Source: Flavobacteriales bacterium (GTDB lineage Bacteria; Bacteroidota; Bacteroidia; Flavobacteriales_F; PHOS-HE28). From it: a stretch of DNA of 64,000 nucleotides. Location: positions 1-64,000 of the forward strand of contig JAHDVX010000014.1 of the NCBI GenBank assembly GCA_023382455.1, in the 5' to 3' direction. A program made the translations under genes and the position numbers. The notes under the pieces are model-generated. The model saw only the letters and a program-made list of their open reading frames with translations, was not told the DNA's origin and did not search any database. Of this stretch, positions 9,306 to 17,806 are shown piece after piece (the first letter of the stretch is position 1; every line of letters begins with the position of its first letter).

Positions 9306-11552
9306 TCAGTGCGGTGCCACCAATACCCGCTGTGACCAGGAGGCCCGCCCGTCGGACAGCGTAAGCAGGTATAACCCGGCCGGCAGGCCAGACAGGTCCA
9401 TGCTCCAGGCAGGGCCGGTTATCGAGCCGGTGCGGATCGCACGCCCGAGGCCGTCGGTCAGGATCGCTTTCAATTCCGCTACCGGTGCCGCATGCCATTG
9501 GATATTCAAGCGGCCGTCCGTGGGGTTGGGGAAGATGCTGAACGGGATAGGGCTTTCCAGGGCCGCCGTGCCCGTGTAGTCGGTCTGTTCACTGGCCCAG
9601 AAGCTCAGGCCGCCGCGCGCATTGCCCACCACCGCGTCCGGCTTGCCGTCGCCGGTGAAGTCGTGGAAGGCGATGGCCGTGCGCCAGCCCTCATGCAGGT
9701 CGGCCCAGGTACTATCGGTCCGGGTCCAGGCGGTGCCCGGCCCTCCACTGACCACTTCGTAGCGGTGTATGCCCCCTGATTCACTCCCCGAGAAGAAGAG
9801 CAGGTTCCCCTCCGGGTCATGCATCAGGAAGGGCACGCTGTACCCTGTGTTGCTCCAGTATTCGTTCACGCTCACCTGCCCCAGGTCGGCGGTCTCCAGG
9901 TGCCACACGGCAGCTTGCGGGGTGCCTGTGTTGCGGTAATGGTTCAGGTTCCCGTTCCGCTCCCCGATGATCAGGTCGCGCAGGCCATCGCTGTCCAGGT
10001 CGAACAGCAGCGGGGTGGCGTTTGCCCCCACGTCGATCACCGCGCCTTGGTCATCCACCACCGGTTCCGGGGCGGTTTGGAACTGTGCCAAAGCTCCTGT
10101 GGAGGTGTTGCGCAGCAGGTGGAGCGTGCCGTCCTGGCCCCCGAGCACCAAGTCTGCGCGACCATCGCCGTCCACATCGCCGAAGGCCGGATGGAGCCCG
10201 GTGCCGAGGGAGAGGGAGGAGAGGGCGGCATAGTCCTCGGAAGCCACGGTGAAGGCAGGCGCACCGGCCACACCTGTGTTTTCCAGCAGGGCCAGCCGCC
10301 CGCGGTGGTTGCCATCGGCACTGAAGTAATGGTCGTTCGCCACCACCAGGTCCATGAATCCGTCGCCGTTGTGGTCGAACAGCACGGGGTGTGCGCCTTG
10401 GCCGAAGTCGAGCATGTCGCCCTGGAAGAGGTCGTCGCGCATGTAGGTGAAATGCGGTGCCGCGTCGGTGCCGGTATTCCGGTAGTACCAGGTGCCCTTG
10501 GCGTTCTCGGCAGCGGTGGTTGAATTGGGGGCCACCACCAGGTCGCGCCTGCCGTCCAGGTCGATGTCCACGAAGAATCCGGCGAGGAATTGTTGAAGGT
10601 CGATCGGCACGCCATAGGAGGGGAACAGGGTGTCCGCCCCGGTCATCACGGCGTGTGCCGTGGAGCCTCCGTTGGTGAGCGCCACGAGCGCCGGCGATTC
10701 GATGTCGCCCAGCAGCAGGTCCATGTCGCCGTCTCCGTCCAGGTCCAAGGGCAGGATGGTGCTGCCCGAATGGGCCCGGTCCCCCGCATCGGGCGGGGTG
10801 CCGCCGTGCATGGGCGGCAACTCGGGGTTGGGCACATTGTCCGTGCAGGGCACGTTGAGGGTCACGGCCTGGTTGTCCATGGATTCGCGGAATTCGCCCC
10901 AGCAGCGGCTGCGCACCTCATAGGCCAGACTGTCGCAGTGGGCGTAGAGCTCCATGCTCAGGTTCTTGTGGTATTCCAGGTAATTGCCCCAGATGCTGAA
11001 CGTGAGGATGTCCAGGTCGCCGTCGCCGTCCAGGTCGGCCATGCCGGGCAGGTCCACATTGCTGATGTACAGGTTGGGGCTCACTGTGGGCACGTAGTTG
11101 CTGCCCACCTGGCCGTCGGCCAGGGTAAAGGCGGGGCCGGATGCGTCACTGGTATTGCGGTATACGGCGAAGGCCCCGCTGGTGTACGCGAAGATGTCGG
11201 CCTTGCCGTCGCAGTCATAGTCGCGCATCAAGGCCCAATCATGCAACTGGGGGAAGGGTTGCACCTGGTCATAGGCACGGGTGGGCCGGTATTGCGGCTG
11301 GCCGATGCTCCCGGTGTTCATTAGAAACAGGGCCACATTGCCCATGCGGTCCAGCACGAAGAGGTCCTGGAGGCCGTCCTGGTCCAGGTCGATAGCGGAG
11401 AACTGGGGCGCATTAAGGCCGCCTGCCCAAGGCATGGCCAACGGCACGCCGTTCCGGTGCACGGGCACCTGCGGGGCGAAGAGAAGGCTGTCCTGGGCGT
11501 GGCACCAAAGGGTGCTGCAGGCAGCGATGGCGACGAGCAGGCGCGGCGGCAT
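9306..11552 (-). CDS. FG-GAP/VCBS repeat surface protein with T9SS type A sorting domain
   Basis: ATG at 11552 gives 748 aa beginning with a signal peptide (MPPRLLVAIAACSTLWCHAQ); the 28 codons upstream are not signal-like. The body carries many DxDxDGxxD repeats (LDQDGLQDL, LDGDGDLDI, LDLDGDGDMDLL, FDHNGDGFMDL, VDGDGRADL, FTGDGKPDAVV), the calcium-binding loops of an integrin-like beta-propeller. The last 75 residues are a type A T9SS sorting domain (IFPNPTDGRLNIQW ... LSGLPAGLYLLTL). The product is probably exported to the cell surface or medium; its ligand is unknown. Box TACCTTCG at 11574-11581 (minus strand) lies 21 nt upstream of the start and is a candidate -7 element. Confidence 0.9.
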   Translation of the reverse strand: MPPRLLVAIAACSTLWCHAQDSLLFAPQVPVHRNGVPLAMPWAGGLNAPQFSAIDLDQDGLQDLFVLDRMGNVALFLMNTGSIGQPQYRPTRAYDQVQPFPQLHDWALMRDYDCDGKADIFAYTSGAFAVYRNTSDASGPAFTLADGQVGSNYVPTVSPNLYISNVDLPGMADLDGDGDLDILTFSIWGNYLEYHKNLSMELYAHCDSLAYEVRSRCWGEFRESMDNQAVTLNVPCTDNVPNPELPPMHGGTPPDAGDRAHSGSTILPLDLDGDGDMDLLLGDIESPALVALTNGGSTAHAVMTGADTLFPSYGVPIDLQQFLAGFFVDIDLDGRRDLVVAPNSTTAAENAKGTWYYRNTGTDAAPHFTYMRDDLFQGDMLDFGQGAHPVLFDHNGDGFMDLVVANDHYFSADGNHRGRLALLENTGVAGAPAFTVASEDYAALSSLSLGTGLHPAFGDVDGDGRADLVLGGQDGTLHLLRNTSTGALAQFQTAPEPVVDDQGAVIDVGANATPLLFDLDSDGLRDLIIGERNGNLNHYRNTGTPQAAVWHLETADLGQVSVNEYWSNTGYSVPFLMHDPEGNLLFFSGSESGGIHRYEVVSGGPGTAWTRTDSTWADLHEGWRTAIAFHDFTGDGKPDAVVGNARGGLSFWASEQTDYTGTAALESPIPFSIFPNPTDGRLNIQWHAAPVAELKAILTDGLGRAIRTGSITGPAWSMDLSGLPAGLYLLTLSDGRASWSQRVLVAPH

Positions 11553-11672
11553 GGCGGTTGGGGGGAATTCCTGCGAAGGTAGACCAGCGGCCCGTCGCAG
11601 GTGTGGCACCTGGATTTCCACCTGTTTCCCGGGCACTTCGCGCGCAGCATACCGGCCGCATGGCTATCCTTC

Positions 11673-11680
11673 TATATTTG
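11673..11680 (+). promoter_or_regulatory. Candidate -7 box of the secDF promoter (TATATTTG)
   Basis: TATATTTG matches TAnnTTTG and lies 76 nt before the secDF ATG. No TTG is present at the optimal upstream spacing. Confidence 0.5.
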
Positions 11681-11756
11681 CCGCCCCGTTGGCCTGGGGA
11701 TCGTTGAAACGAATCCCCAGGCCGGCCTCCCGATAAACCAATCCGATCTTCTTCCC

Positions 11757-14700
11757 ATGCAGAATAAAGGCGCGCTCTGGGTGTTCTCCATCCTTCTGGC
11801 GCTCGCTTGCCTCTGGCAGTTGTCCTTCTCGCTGTTCTCCAACAGGTTCGAGGCCAAGGTGGCCGATCTGGCCCAGGCACACACCGATTCCTTGATGGCG
11901 GTGGCAGCGAATAGTGCACTCGACGCGGATTCGGTCAAGCTTGCTTTCGAGAACCGGTACTTCCAGGCCCACGGCAGTGATGAGGCATATCCCGTGTTCG
12001 GATATTCCTATGAGGAGTGCAAGCAGCGGGAAATGAGCATGGGCCTCGACCTCAAGGGCGGTATGGCCGTGACCCTGGAGGTGGATATCCCCGCCTTGGT
12101 GGACAACCTCAGCGGGAACAATCAGGACCCGGCGTTCCGTACGGCCATGGACAACGCCAACAAGCGGTTGACCAGCAGCGACAAGGATTTCATCTCCCTG
12201 TTCGAGGAGGAATTCCGGAAGGTGGCCCCGCAGGCGTCCTTGGCCGCCCTCTTCAGTTCCCAGGACAATGCGAGCATCTTCCCCCGGGAAAGCACCAATG
12301 AGCAGATCATTGCCTCCCTGCGCCAACAGGCCCAGATCGCCTTGGACAACACCGAGAAGATCCTGCGCAACCGTATCGACAAGTTCGGCGTGGCCCAACC
12401 GCTGATCCAAAAGCAAAGCCTGAGCGGCCGCATCCAGATCGAACTGCCCGGCGTGAAGGACAAGGACCGCGTGCGCAAAGTGCTCCAAAGCACCGCCAAC
12501 CTCGAGTTCTGGGAGACCTTCGACAACACCGACGTGTACATGAAGCTCTCGGAGGCCAACGACAAGCTGGCCGCCATGCTGCATCCCGAAGCCGCACGCC
12601 TGGACAGCGTCAAGAAAGCCGCCGCCAAGGCTGCCGACACCACCGCCACGGACACCACCGCCACGGCAGCCATTGCCGACACGCTGGCGCTGAAGAACGA
12701 CAGCCTGGCCTCGGATAGCCTGACCGACCTGCTGGCCACCGACAGCCTGGCCGGCGACAGTGTCCTCACCGAAGCGGAGAGCCTGGCCAAGAGCCCGCTG
12801 TTGAACAAGGGCCGCCTGCAGCTGAACATCATGAACAACCAAGTGGTACGCGGTGATGTGGTGGGCTATGCCGCCGTGAGCGATACCGCCATGGTGAACC
12901 AGTTGCTCCGCATGGCCCCGCCCAAGAGCCCCGATCCCAGCCAGGTGATGAAGCTGGCCTGGAGCTCCAAGCCCGTGCGCATGTCCACGGCCGACGGGCA
13001 GGAGCGCGACTTCCTCTCCCTGCATGCACTGCGCGGCCCGCGTGACGGCAAGCCCAAGCTGGATGGCAGCTACATCACCGATGCGCGCCAGGACTTCGAC
13101 CTGAAGGGCGATGCCGAGGTGACCATGCAGATGAACGCCGAGGGCGCACAGAAGTGGAAGCTGATGACCGGCGAGAACGTGGGCCGCCAGATCGCCATCG
13201 TGCTGGACAACTACGTGGTGTCCGCCCCCAACGTACTGGGTGAGATCCCCGGTGGACGCAGCAGCATCACCATGGGTGGCGCCGACGACCGCAATAAGCA
13301 GCTGGAGGAGGCCACCGACCTCGCCAACGTGCTCAAGGCCGGCGCCCTGCCCGCCCCGGCCCGCATCATCGATGAGACCGTGGTGGGACCCTCCCTCGGC
13401 GCGGAAAACGTGGACAGCAGCCTGATCGCCTTCATCGTATCGCTCCTGGGCGTGCTGCTCGTGATGTGGCTCTACTACAACCAGGCCGGTTGGGTGGCCG
13501 ACCTCGCCCTGCTCGCCAACGTGTTCTTCCTGATCGGCACCATGGCCTCGCTCCAGGCCGTGCTCACCCTGCCCGGTATCGCCGGTATCGTGCTGACCAT
13601 CGGCATGGCGGTGGACGCCAACGTGCTGATCAATGAAAAGGTCCGCGATGAGCTCAAGAAGGGGCGCATGCTCAAGAGCGCGGTGGACCTCTCCTACAGT
13701 ACCGAGGGGGCCATGTCCGCCATCCTCGACTCCAACATCACCACCTTCATCACCGCCGTCATCCTGTACTTCTTCGGCTCCGGCCCCATCCGTGGGTTCG
13801 CCACCACCCTCGGCCTGGGTATCCTCACATCGCTGTTCACGGCCATCTTCATCTCCCGCCTGATCATGGACCGGAAGCTGGAAAAGAACAAGACCGTGAG
13901 CTTCTGGAGAAACTGGAACAAGAACCTGTTCGATGGGGCCAATTTCAATTTCATGGGTAACCGCAAGTGGTTCTACCTGTTCTCCGGCCTGCTCATGGCG
14001 GTCTGCATCGGTTCCATGGTCACCCGGGGCTTCAATCTGGGCGTGGACTTCTCCGGGGGCCGCTCCTACGTGGTGGAATTTGAACAACCGGTGGACGTGG
14101 ACCAGGTGCGTGATGCCGTGGAGGCCCAGTTCGTGGGCGACAACGGCCGGGAGTACACCGCTTGGGTGAAGACCTATGGTGGCTCAGACCGCATCAAGAT
14201 CACCACGAACTTCCTGATCGACCAGTTGGACAAGGATGCCGACGTCACTGCCGAGGAGCGCCTGAACAAGGGCCTGCAGCAGCTGGGCAATCCCTACCAG
14301 ATCCAGGAATCGCGCAAGGTGGATGCCACCATCAGCGATGATATCAAGAAAGGTGCCGTCACCTCCGTGACGCTCGCGCTGATCTTCATGTTCATCTATA
14401 TCGCCGTGCGCTTCAAGAAGTGGCAGTACGGTCTGGGGGCCGTGGCCTCCTTGGTGCACGACACCATCTTCATCCTCGGGCTCTATTCCATGCTCTGGGG
14501 CGTGGTGGGCTTCTCCCTGGAGATCGATGAGGCTTTCATCGCCGTCATCCTCACCGTGATCGGTTACTCCATCAACGATACCGTGGTGGTCTTCGACCGC
14601 ATCCGCGAACACGTGGCCGACCACAAGCGCGACCCCTTGATGAAGGTGTTCAACACCGCCATCAACTCTACCTTGAGCCGTACTTTGAACACGGGCATGT

Positions 14701-14873
14701 GCTCCCTGTTGGTGCTGCTCATCATCTTCTTCTTCGGCGGGGTGTCCATCCAAGGCTTTGTGTTCGGCCTCTTCGCCGGCGTGCTCACCGGTACCTATTC
14801 CTCGATCTTCGTGGCCTCCGCCCTGGCCGCCGACCTGCACAAGGAGAAGGCACCGCAGCTGGCGAAAGCCTGA
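11757..14873 (+). CDS. secDF: Protein translocase SecDF, fused SecD-SecF
   Basis: Proton-driven subunit that aids protein export through SecYEG and drives release on the periplasmic side. ATG at 11757 gives 1038 aa; the 52 codons before it are not family-like. SecD half: TM1, the GLDLKGG motif, P1 domain, and TM segments with GMAVDANVLINEKVRDELKK. SecF half: GVDFSGG, then TM segments with IGYSINDTVVVFDRIRE. Single-chain SecDF is usual in Bacteroidota. Residues about 285-345 form an Ala/Thr/Asp/Ser/Leu-rich low-complexity insert (repeats such as TATDTTATAA, NDSLASDSL) in the periplasmic part. Followed by a terminator that overlaps the tatA promoter. The many T9SS substrates here rely on Sec for the first export step. 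Confidence 0.97.
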   Translation: MQNKGALWVFSILLALACLWQLSFSLFSNRFEAKVADLAQAHTDSLMAVAANSALDADSVKLAFENRYFQAHGSDEAYPVFGYSYEECKQREMSMGLDLKGGMAVTLEVDIPALVDNLSGNNQDPAFRTAMDNANKRLTSSDKDFISLFEEEFRKVAPQASLAALFSSQDNASIFPRESTNEQIIASLRQQAQIALDNTEKILRNRIDKFGVAQPLIQKQSLSGRIQIELPGVKDKDRVRKVLQSTANLEFWETFDNTDVYMKLSEANDKLAAMLHPEAARLDSVKKAAAKAADTTATDTTATAAIADTLALKNDSLASDSLTDLLATDSLAGDSVLTEAESLAKSPLLNKGRLQLNIMNNQVVRGDVVGYAAVSDTAMVNQLLRMAPPKSPDPSQVMKLAWSSKPVRMSTADGQERDFLSLHALRGPRDGKPKLDGSYITDARQDFDLKGDAEVTMQMNAEGAQKWKLMTGENVGRQIAIVLDNYVVSAPNVLGEIPGGRSSITMGGADDRNKQLEEATDLANVLKAGALPAPARIIDETVVGPSLGAENVDSSLIAFIVSLLGVLLVMWLYYNQAGWVADLALLANVFFLIGTMASLQAVLTLPGIAGIVLTIGMAVDANVLINEKVRDELKKGRMLKSAVDLSYSTEGAMSAILDSNITTFITAVILYFFGSGPIRGFATTLGLGILTSLFTAIFISRLIMDRKLEKNKTVSFWRNWNKNLFDGANFNFMGNRKWFYLFSGLLMAVCIGSMVTRGFNLGVDFSGGRSYVVEFEQPVDVDQVRDAVEAQFVGDNGREYTAWVKTYGGSDRIKITTNFLIDQLDKDADVTAEERLNKGLQQLGNPYQIQESRKVDATISDDIKKGAVTSVTLALIFMFIYIAVRFKKWQYGLGAVASLVHDTIFILGLYSMLWGVVGFSLEIDEAFIAVILTVIGYSINDTVVVFDRIREHVADHKRDPLMKVFNTAINSTLSRTLNTGMCSLLVLLIIFFFGGVSIQGFVFGLFAGVLTGTYSSIFVASALAADLHKEKAPQLAKA

Positions 14874-14888
14874 TCACCGTGGTGATCA
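14871..14888 (+). repeat. Inverted repeat over the secDF stop codon
   Basis: TGATCACC and GGTGATCA face each other with only GT between, so a practical hairpin has a 7-bp stem and 4-nt loop. It includes the TGA stop of secDF and precedes the main terminator. Function unknown. Confidence 0.5.
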
Positions 14889-14898
14889 TCATCATTTG

Positions 14899-14931
14899 GA
14901 AGCCCCGCCCTCGGCGGGGCTTCCTACTTTT
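14899..14931 (+). terminator. secDF terminator, overlapping the tatA promoter
   Basis: GAAGCCCCGCC (14899-14909) and GGCGGGGCTTC (14913-14923) form a perfect 11-bp stem with loop CTC, followed by CTACTTTT. The T-rich tail doubles as the TACTTTTG box of the next gene. Confidence 0.85.
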
Positions 14932-14932
14932 G
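14925..14932 (+). promoter_or_regulatory. Candidate -7 box of tatA (TACTTTTG)
   Basis: TACTTTTG matches TAnnTTTG exactly and ends 5 nt before the tatA ATG. Used as a -7 element, it would place the transcript start at or next to the start codon (leaderless mRNA). Confidence 0.5.
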
Positions 14933-14937
14933 GCCCC

Positions 14938-15300
14938 ATGCCCGTTCCCTTGTTCCTGGATGTGAGCGGTGGCGAACTCCTCGTCGTCCTGCTCTTCGTG
15001 CTGCTCTTCTTCGGCAGCAAGGGGGTGCCCGAAGTGGCCCGGACCATGGGGCGTGCCATGCGCCAGTTCCGCGATGCCACCGCAGAGGTGCAGCGCGAGA
15101 TCGAGAAGGGCGCCCACGAGGTGAAGAAGGGGTTCGACGAGCAGCGGAAAACCTTCCGCATCGAGCCACCTGAGCACTCGGCCCCGGTTGGCTCGGCGCT
15201 GAACCATGCCAACAGTGGCCCGCCCGATGCCCCCACCACCAGCCCGGTGGTTGACACACCCCAAGAGCAGGCCCCGCGCCCAGGCGCAGAAGGGCAATAA
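14938..15300 (+). CDS. tatA: Twin-arginine translocase subunit TatA/TatE family
   Basis: TatA oligomers form the pathway for folded proteins across the inner membrane. The 120-aa product has a short N-terminal region, one TM helix (about 9-24, GGELLVVLLFVLLFFG), the hinge FGSKGVPEVARTMGRAM, and an amphipathic helix (RQFRDATAEVQREIEKG) with a charged then Pro-rich tail. This matches the Bacteroidota TatA type (FFGSK.xPEIAR). ATG at 14938 was chosen because it immediately precedes the TM helix; the longer in-frame extension from 14758 reads through secDF in another frame. tatC is not in the window. Confidence 0.93.
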   Translation: MPVPLFLDVSGGELLVVLLFVLLFFGSKGVPEVARTMGRAMRQFRDATAEVQREIEKGAHEVKKGFDEQRKTFRIEPPEHSAPVGSALNHANSGPPDAPTTSPVVDTPQEQAPRPGAEGQ

Positions 15301-15504
15301 CAGCGGTTTGTCGTGCAGCCTTCCTGCCTTGGGCCTGGCCCGGGCCGGTGAGCTATGCCCTTTTCAAGGGGTGAATGGAAGGGAAATCCTGTTTTTTGCG
15401 AAATGACCCCTGTATTAAGTGGGGTGTTGAGAAAAAAGTGGCTATTTTCTATGGATAGCCCCCTTCGTGGACATACCTTCGCCGCCGGAAACACAAAAAA
15501 GACG

Positions 15505-17697
15505 ATGTCCACCCTCAATCTGCGCGCGAAGGCACTTTCCGACGTCATGGGCCGGCAAACCAAGGAGGTGAACCCGCCGAGCAGCCGGATCAGCGACTAC
15601 TATGGGGTCAACGTGTTCAATGACCAGGCCATGCGGATGTTCCTCACGGTGGACGCCTACAACGCGGTGCGCTCGGCGATCGACCGGGGCGAGCGGATCG
15701 ACCGGCGCCTGGCGGACCAGGTGGCCAGCGGCATGAAGGAATGGGCCGCCAGCAAGGGGGCCACGCACTACACGCACTGGTTCCAGCCGCTGAACGGCTC
15801 CAGTGCCGAGAAGCACGATGCCTTTTTCGAGCCCTTGGGCGAAGGCCGGAGCATCGAACGATTCGACGGCGGCATGCTCGTGCAACAGGAGCCGGACGCC
15901 AGCAGTTTTCCCAGCGGGGGCATTCGCAACACCTTCGAGGCCCGCGGCTATTCCGCCTGGGATCCCGGAAGCCCGGCATTCCTGATCCACAACACCCTGT
16001 GCATTCCCACCATCTTCGTCAGCTGGACCGGCGAAGCCCTGGACTTCAAGACCCCGCTGCTGCGCTCGATCCGGGCGTTGGATGAGGCCGCCACCGCCGT
16101 GTGCCAATACTTCGACAAGGATGTGAAGAAGGTGATCGCCACCTTGGGCTGGGAGCAGGAGTACTTCCTGATCGATGAGTCCTTCTACTACGCCCGCCCG
16201 GATATTATGATGGCCGGTCGCGCCCTGTTCGGACATGGCCCGGCCCGCGGACAACAGTTGGAGGATCACTACTTCGGCAGCATCCCCGACCGCACCCATG
16301 CTTTCATGCGGGAGTTCGAGACCGAGTCCCTCAAGCTGGGTATCCCGGTGAAGACCCGCCACAATGAGGTGGCCCCCAACCAGTTCGAGTGTGCCCCGGT
16401 GTACGAGGAGATGAACCTCGCCGTGGACCACAACATGCTGCTGATGGACGTGATGGAGAAGACGGCGCGCAAGCATGACCTGCGGGTGCTCTTCCATGAA
16501 AAGCCCTACTCCGGGGTGAACGGCAGCGGCAAGCACAACAACTGGAGCCTGGCCACCGACACCGGTGTGAACCTGCTGCGCCCCGCCAAGACGCCCAAGG
16601 AGAACATCCAGTTCCTGGCCTTCTTCACCAATACCATCGCCGCCGTGCACGCCCATGCCGATGTGCTGCGCGCCAGCATCGCCTCGGCCGGCAACGACCA
16701 TCGCCTGGGGGCCAACGAGGCACCGCCCGCCATCATCAGCGTATTCATCGGCGGCTATCTCTCCGGGCTGCTGGACGACCTGGAGAAGAACATCAAGGCC
16801 ACCATGAGCCCGGCCAGCAAGACCGAGCTTAAGCTCGACATCGGCCGGATCCCGCAAGTGATGCTGGACAACACCGACCGCAACCGCACCTCGCCGTTCG
16901 CCTTCACCGGCAATAAGTTCGAGTTCCGCGCCCCGGGCTCCAGCGCCAATTGCGCCGGCGCCATGACGGTGATGAACACCATCGTGGCCGCACAGCTCCG
17001 CGCCTTCAAGAAGGATGTGGATGCCTTGGTGGACAAGGGCGTGAAGAAGGATGAGGCCATCCTCCGCACCATCCGCGACCTGATCGTGCACAGCAAGCCC
17101 GTACGCTTCGAGGGCAACGGGTACAGCGATGCCTGGAAGGAGGAGGCCGCCAAGCGCAAGCTCCCCAACTTCCCCGACACTCCAAGGGCCCTGGATGCCT
17201 GGAGCAGGAGGGAAACCATTGCGCTCTTCCGCGACACGGGCGTGCTTTCGGAAACGGAGATCAAGGCCAGGCACGGCATCGAGTTGCACAACTACACGCT
17301 CAAGGTCCAGATCGAATCACGGGTGTGCGCCGACATGGCCCTCAACCATGTGTTGCCTGCCGCTGTGCAGTACCAGAACAGGCTGATCGAAAACGTGAGG
17401 GGCTTGCGTGAAGTGATGGGTGCCCAGGCTGCGGAAGGAGCCACCGTCACCCAGGTGGACCTGATCCGAAGGATCAGTGAGCACATGGAGCAGGTCCGCA
17501 CCCTGAGCGTGGGCATGACCAAGGCCCGCAAAGCGGCGAACACCATCACCGATGAACGGGAGCGCGCCATTGCGTACTGCGATACGGTAAAGCCTTTCAT
17601 GGACCAGATCCGTTACCATAGCAACAAGCTGGAACTGCTGGTGGACGATGAGCTCTGGCCCCTGCCCAAGATGCGGGAGCTGCTCTTCACCCGCTGA
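15505..17697 (+). CDS. glnN: Glutamine synthetase type III
   Basis: ATP-dependent synthesis of glutamine from glutamate and ammonia; cytoplasmic. ATG at 15505 gives 730 aa, the size of type III enzymes and far longer than GSI or GSII. Type III motifs are present: SDYYGVNVFNDQAMR near the N-terminus, HYTHWFQPLNGSSAEKHD, the metal and ATP site (GWEQEYFLID; HNEVAPNQFECAPVYEE), NGSGKHNNWSLATDTG and the C-terminal FRAPGSSANCAGAMTV. The ORF is open from 15355, but its 50 extra residues do not resemble the family. Box TACCTTCG (15473-15480) lies 24 nt upstream. This is the main ammonia-assimilation gene seen in the window. Confidence 0.97.
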   Translation: MSTLNLRAKALSDVMGRQTKEVNPPSSRISDYYGVNVFNDQAMRMFLTVDAYNAVRSAIDRGERIDRRLADQVASGMKEWAASKGATHYTHWFQPLNGSSAEKHDAFFEPLGEGRSIERFDGGMLVQQEPDASSFPSGGIRNTFEARGYSAWDPGSPAFLIHNTLCIPTIFVSWTGEALDFKTPLLRSIRALDEAATAVCQYFDKDVKKVIATLGWEQEYFLIDESFYYARPDIMMAGRALFGHGPARGQQLEDHYFGSIPDRTHAFMREFETESLKLGIPVKTRHNEVAPNQFECAPVYEEMNLAVDHNMLLMDVMEKTARKHDLRVLFHEKPYSGVNGSGKHNNWSLATDTGVNLLRPAKTPKENIQFLAFFTNTIAAVHAHADVLRASIASAGNDHRLGANEAPPAIISVFIGGYLSGLLDDLEKNIKATMSPASKTELKLDIGRIPQVMLDNTDRNRTSPFAFTGNKFEFRAPGSSANCAGAMTVMNTIVAAQLRAFKKDVDALVDKGVKKDEAILRTIRDLIVHSKPVRFEGNGYSDAWKEEAAKRKLPNFPDTPRALDAWSRRETIALFRDTGVLSETEIKARHGIELHNYTLKVQIESRVCADMALNHVLPAAVQYQNRLIENVRGLREVMGAQAAEGATVTQVDLIRRISEHMEQVRTLSVGMTKARKAANTITDERERAIAYCDTVKPFMDQIRYHSNKLELLVDDELWPLPKMRELLFTR

Positions 17698-17806
17698 CCG
17701 GACAGCACCCGTCAAGGGGCCGATTTTTCCCCACCCCGTACAACCAGGCCGACTTTGCTTATTTTCGCCCGGCCCCATTTTTCTCCGTGGGACATACAAC
17801 CATCCA

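Noticed and set aside
11664..14087. 807-aa antisense ORF opposite secDF
   Set aside because: It mirrors the coding frame of a certain gene in GC-rich DNA, is His/Gly/Val-rich and has no family-like motif.
15442..17289. 615-aa antisense ORF opposite glutamine synthetase
   Set aside because: Composition is that of a reverse-frame shadow of a well-identified gene.
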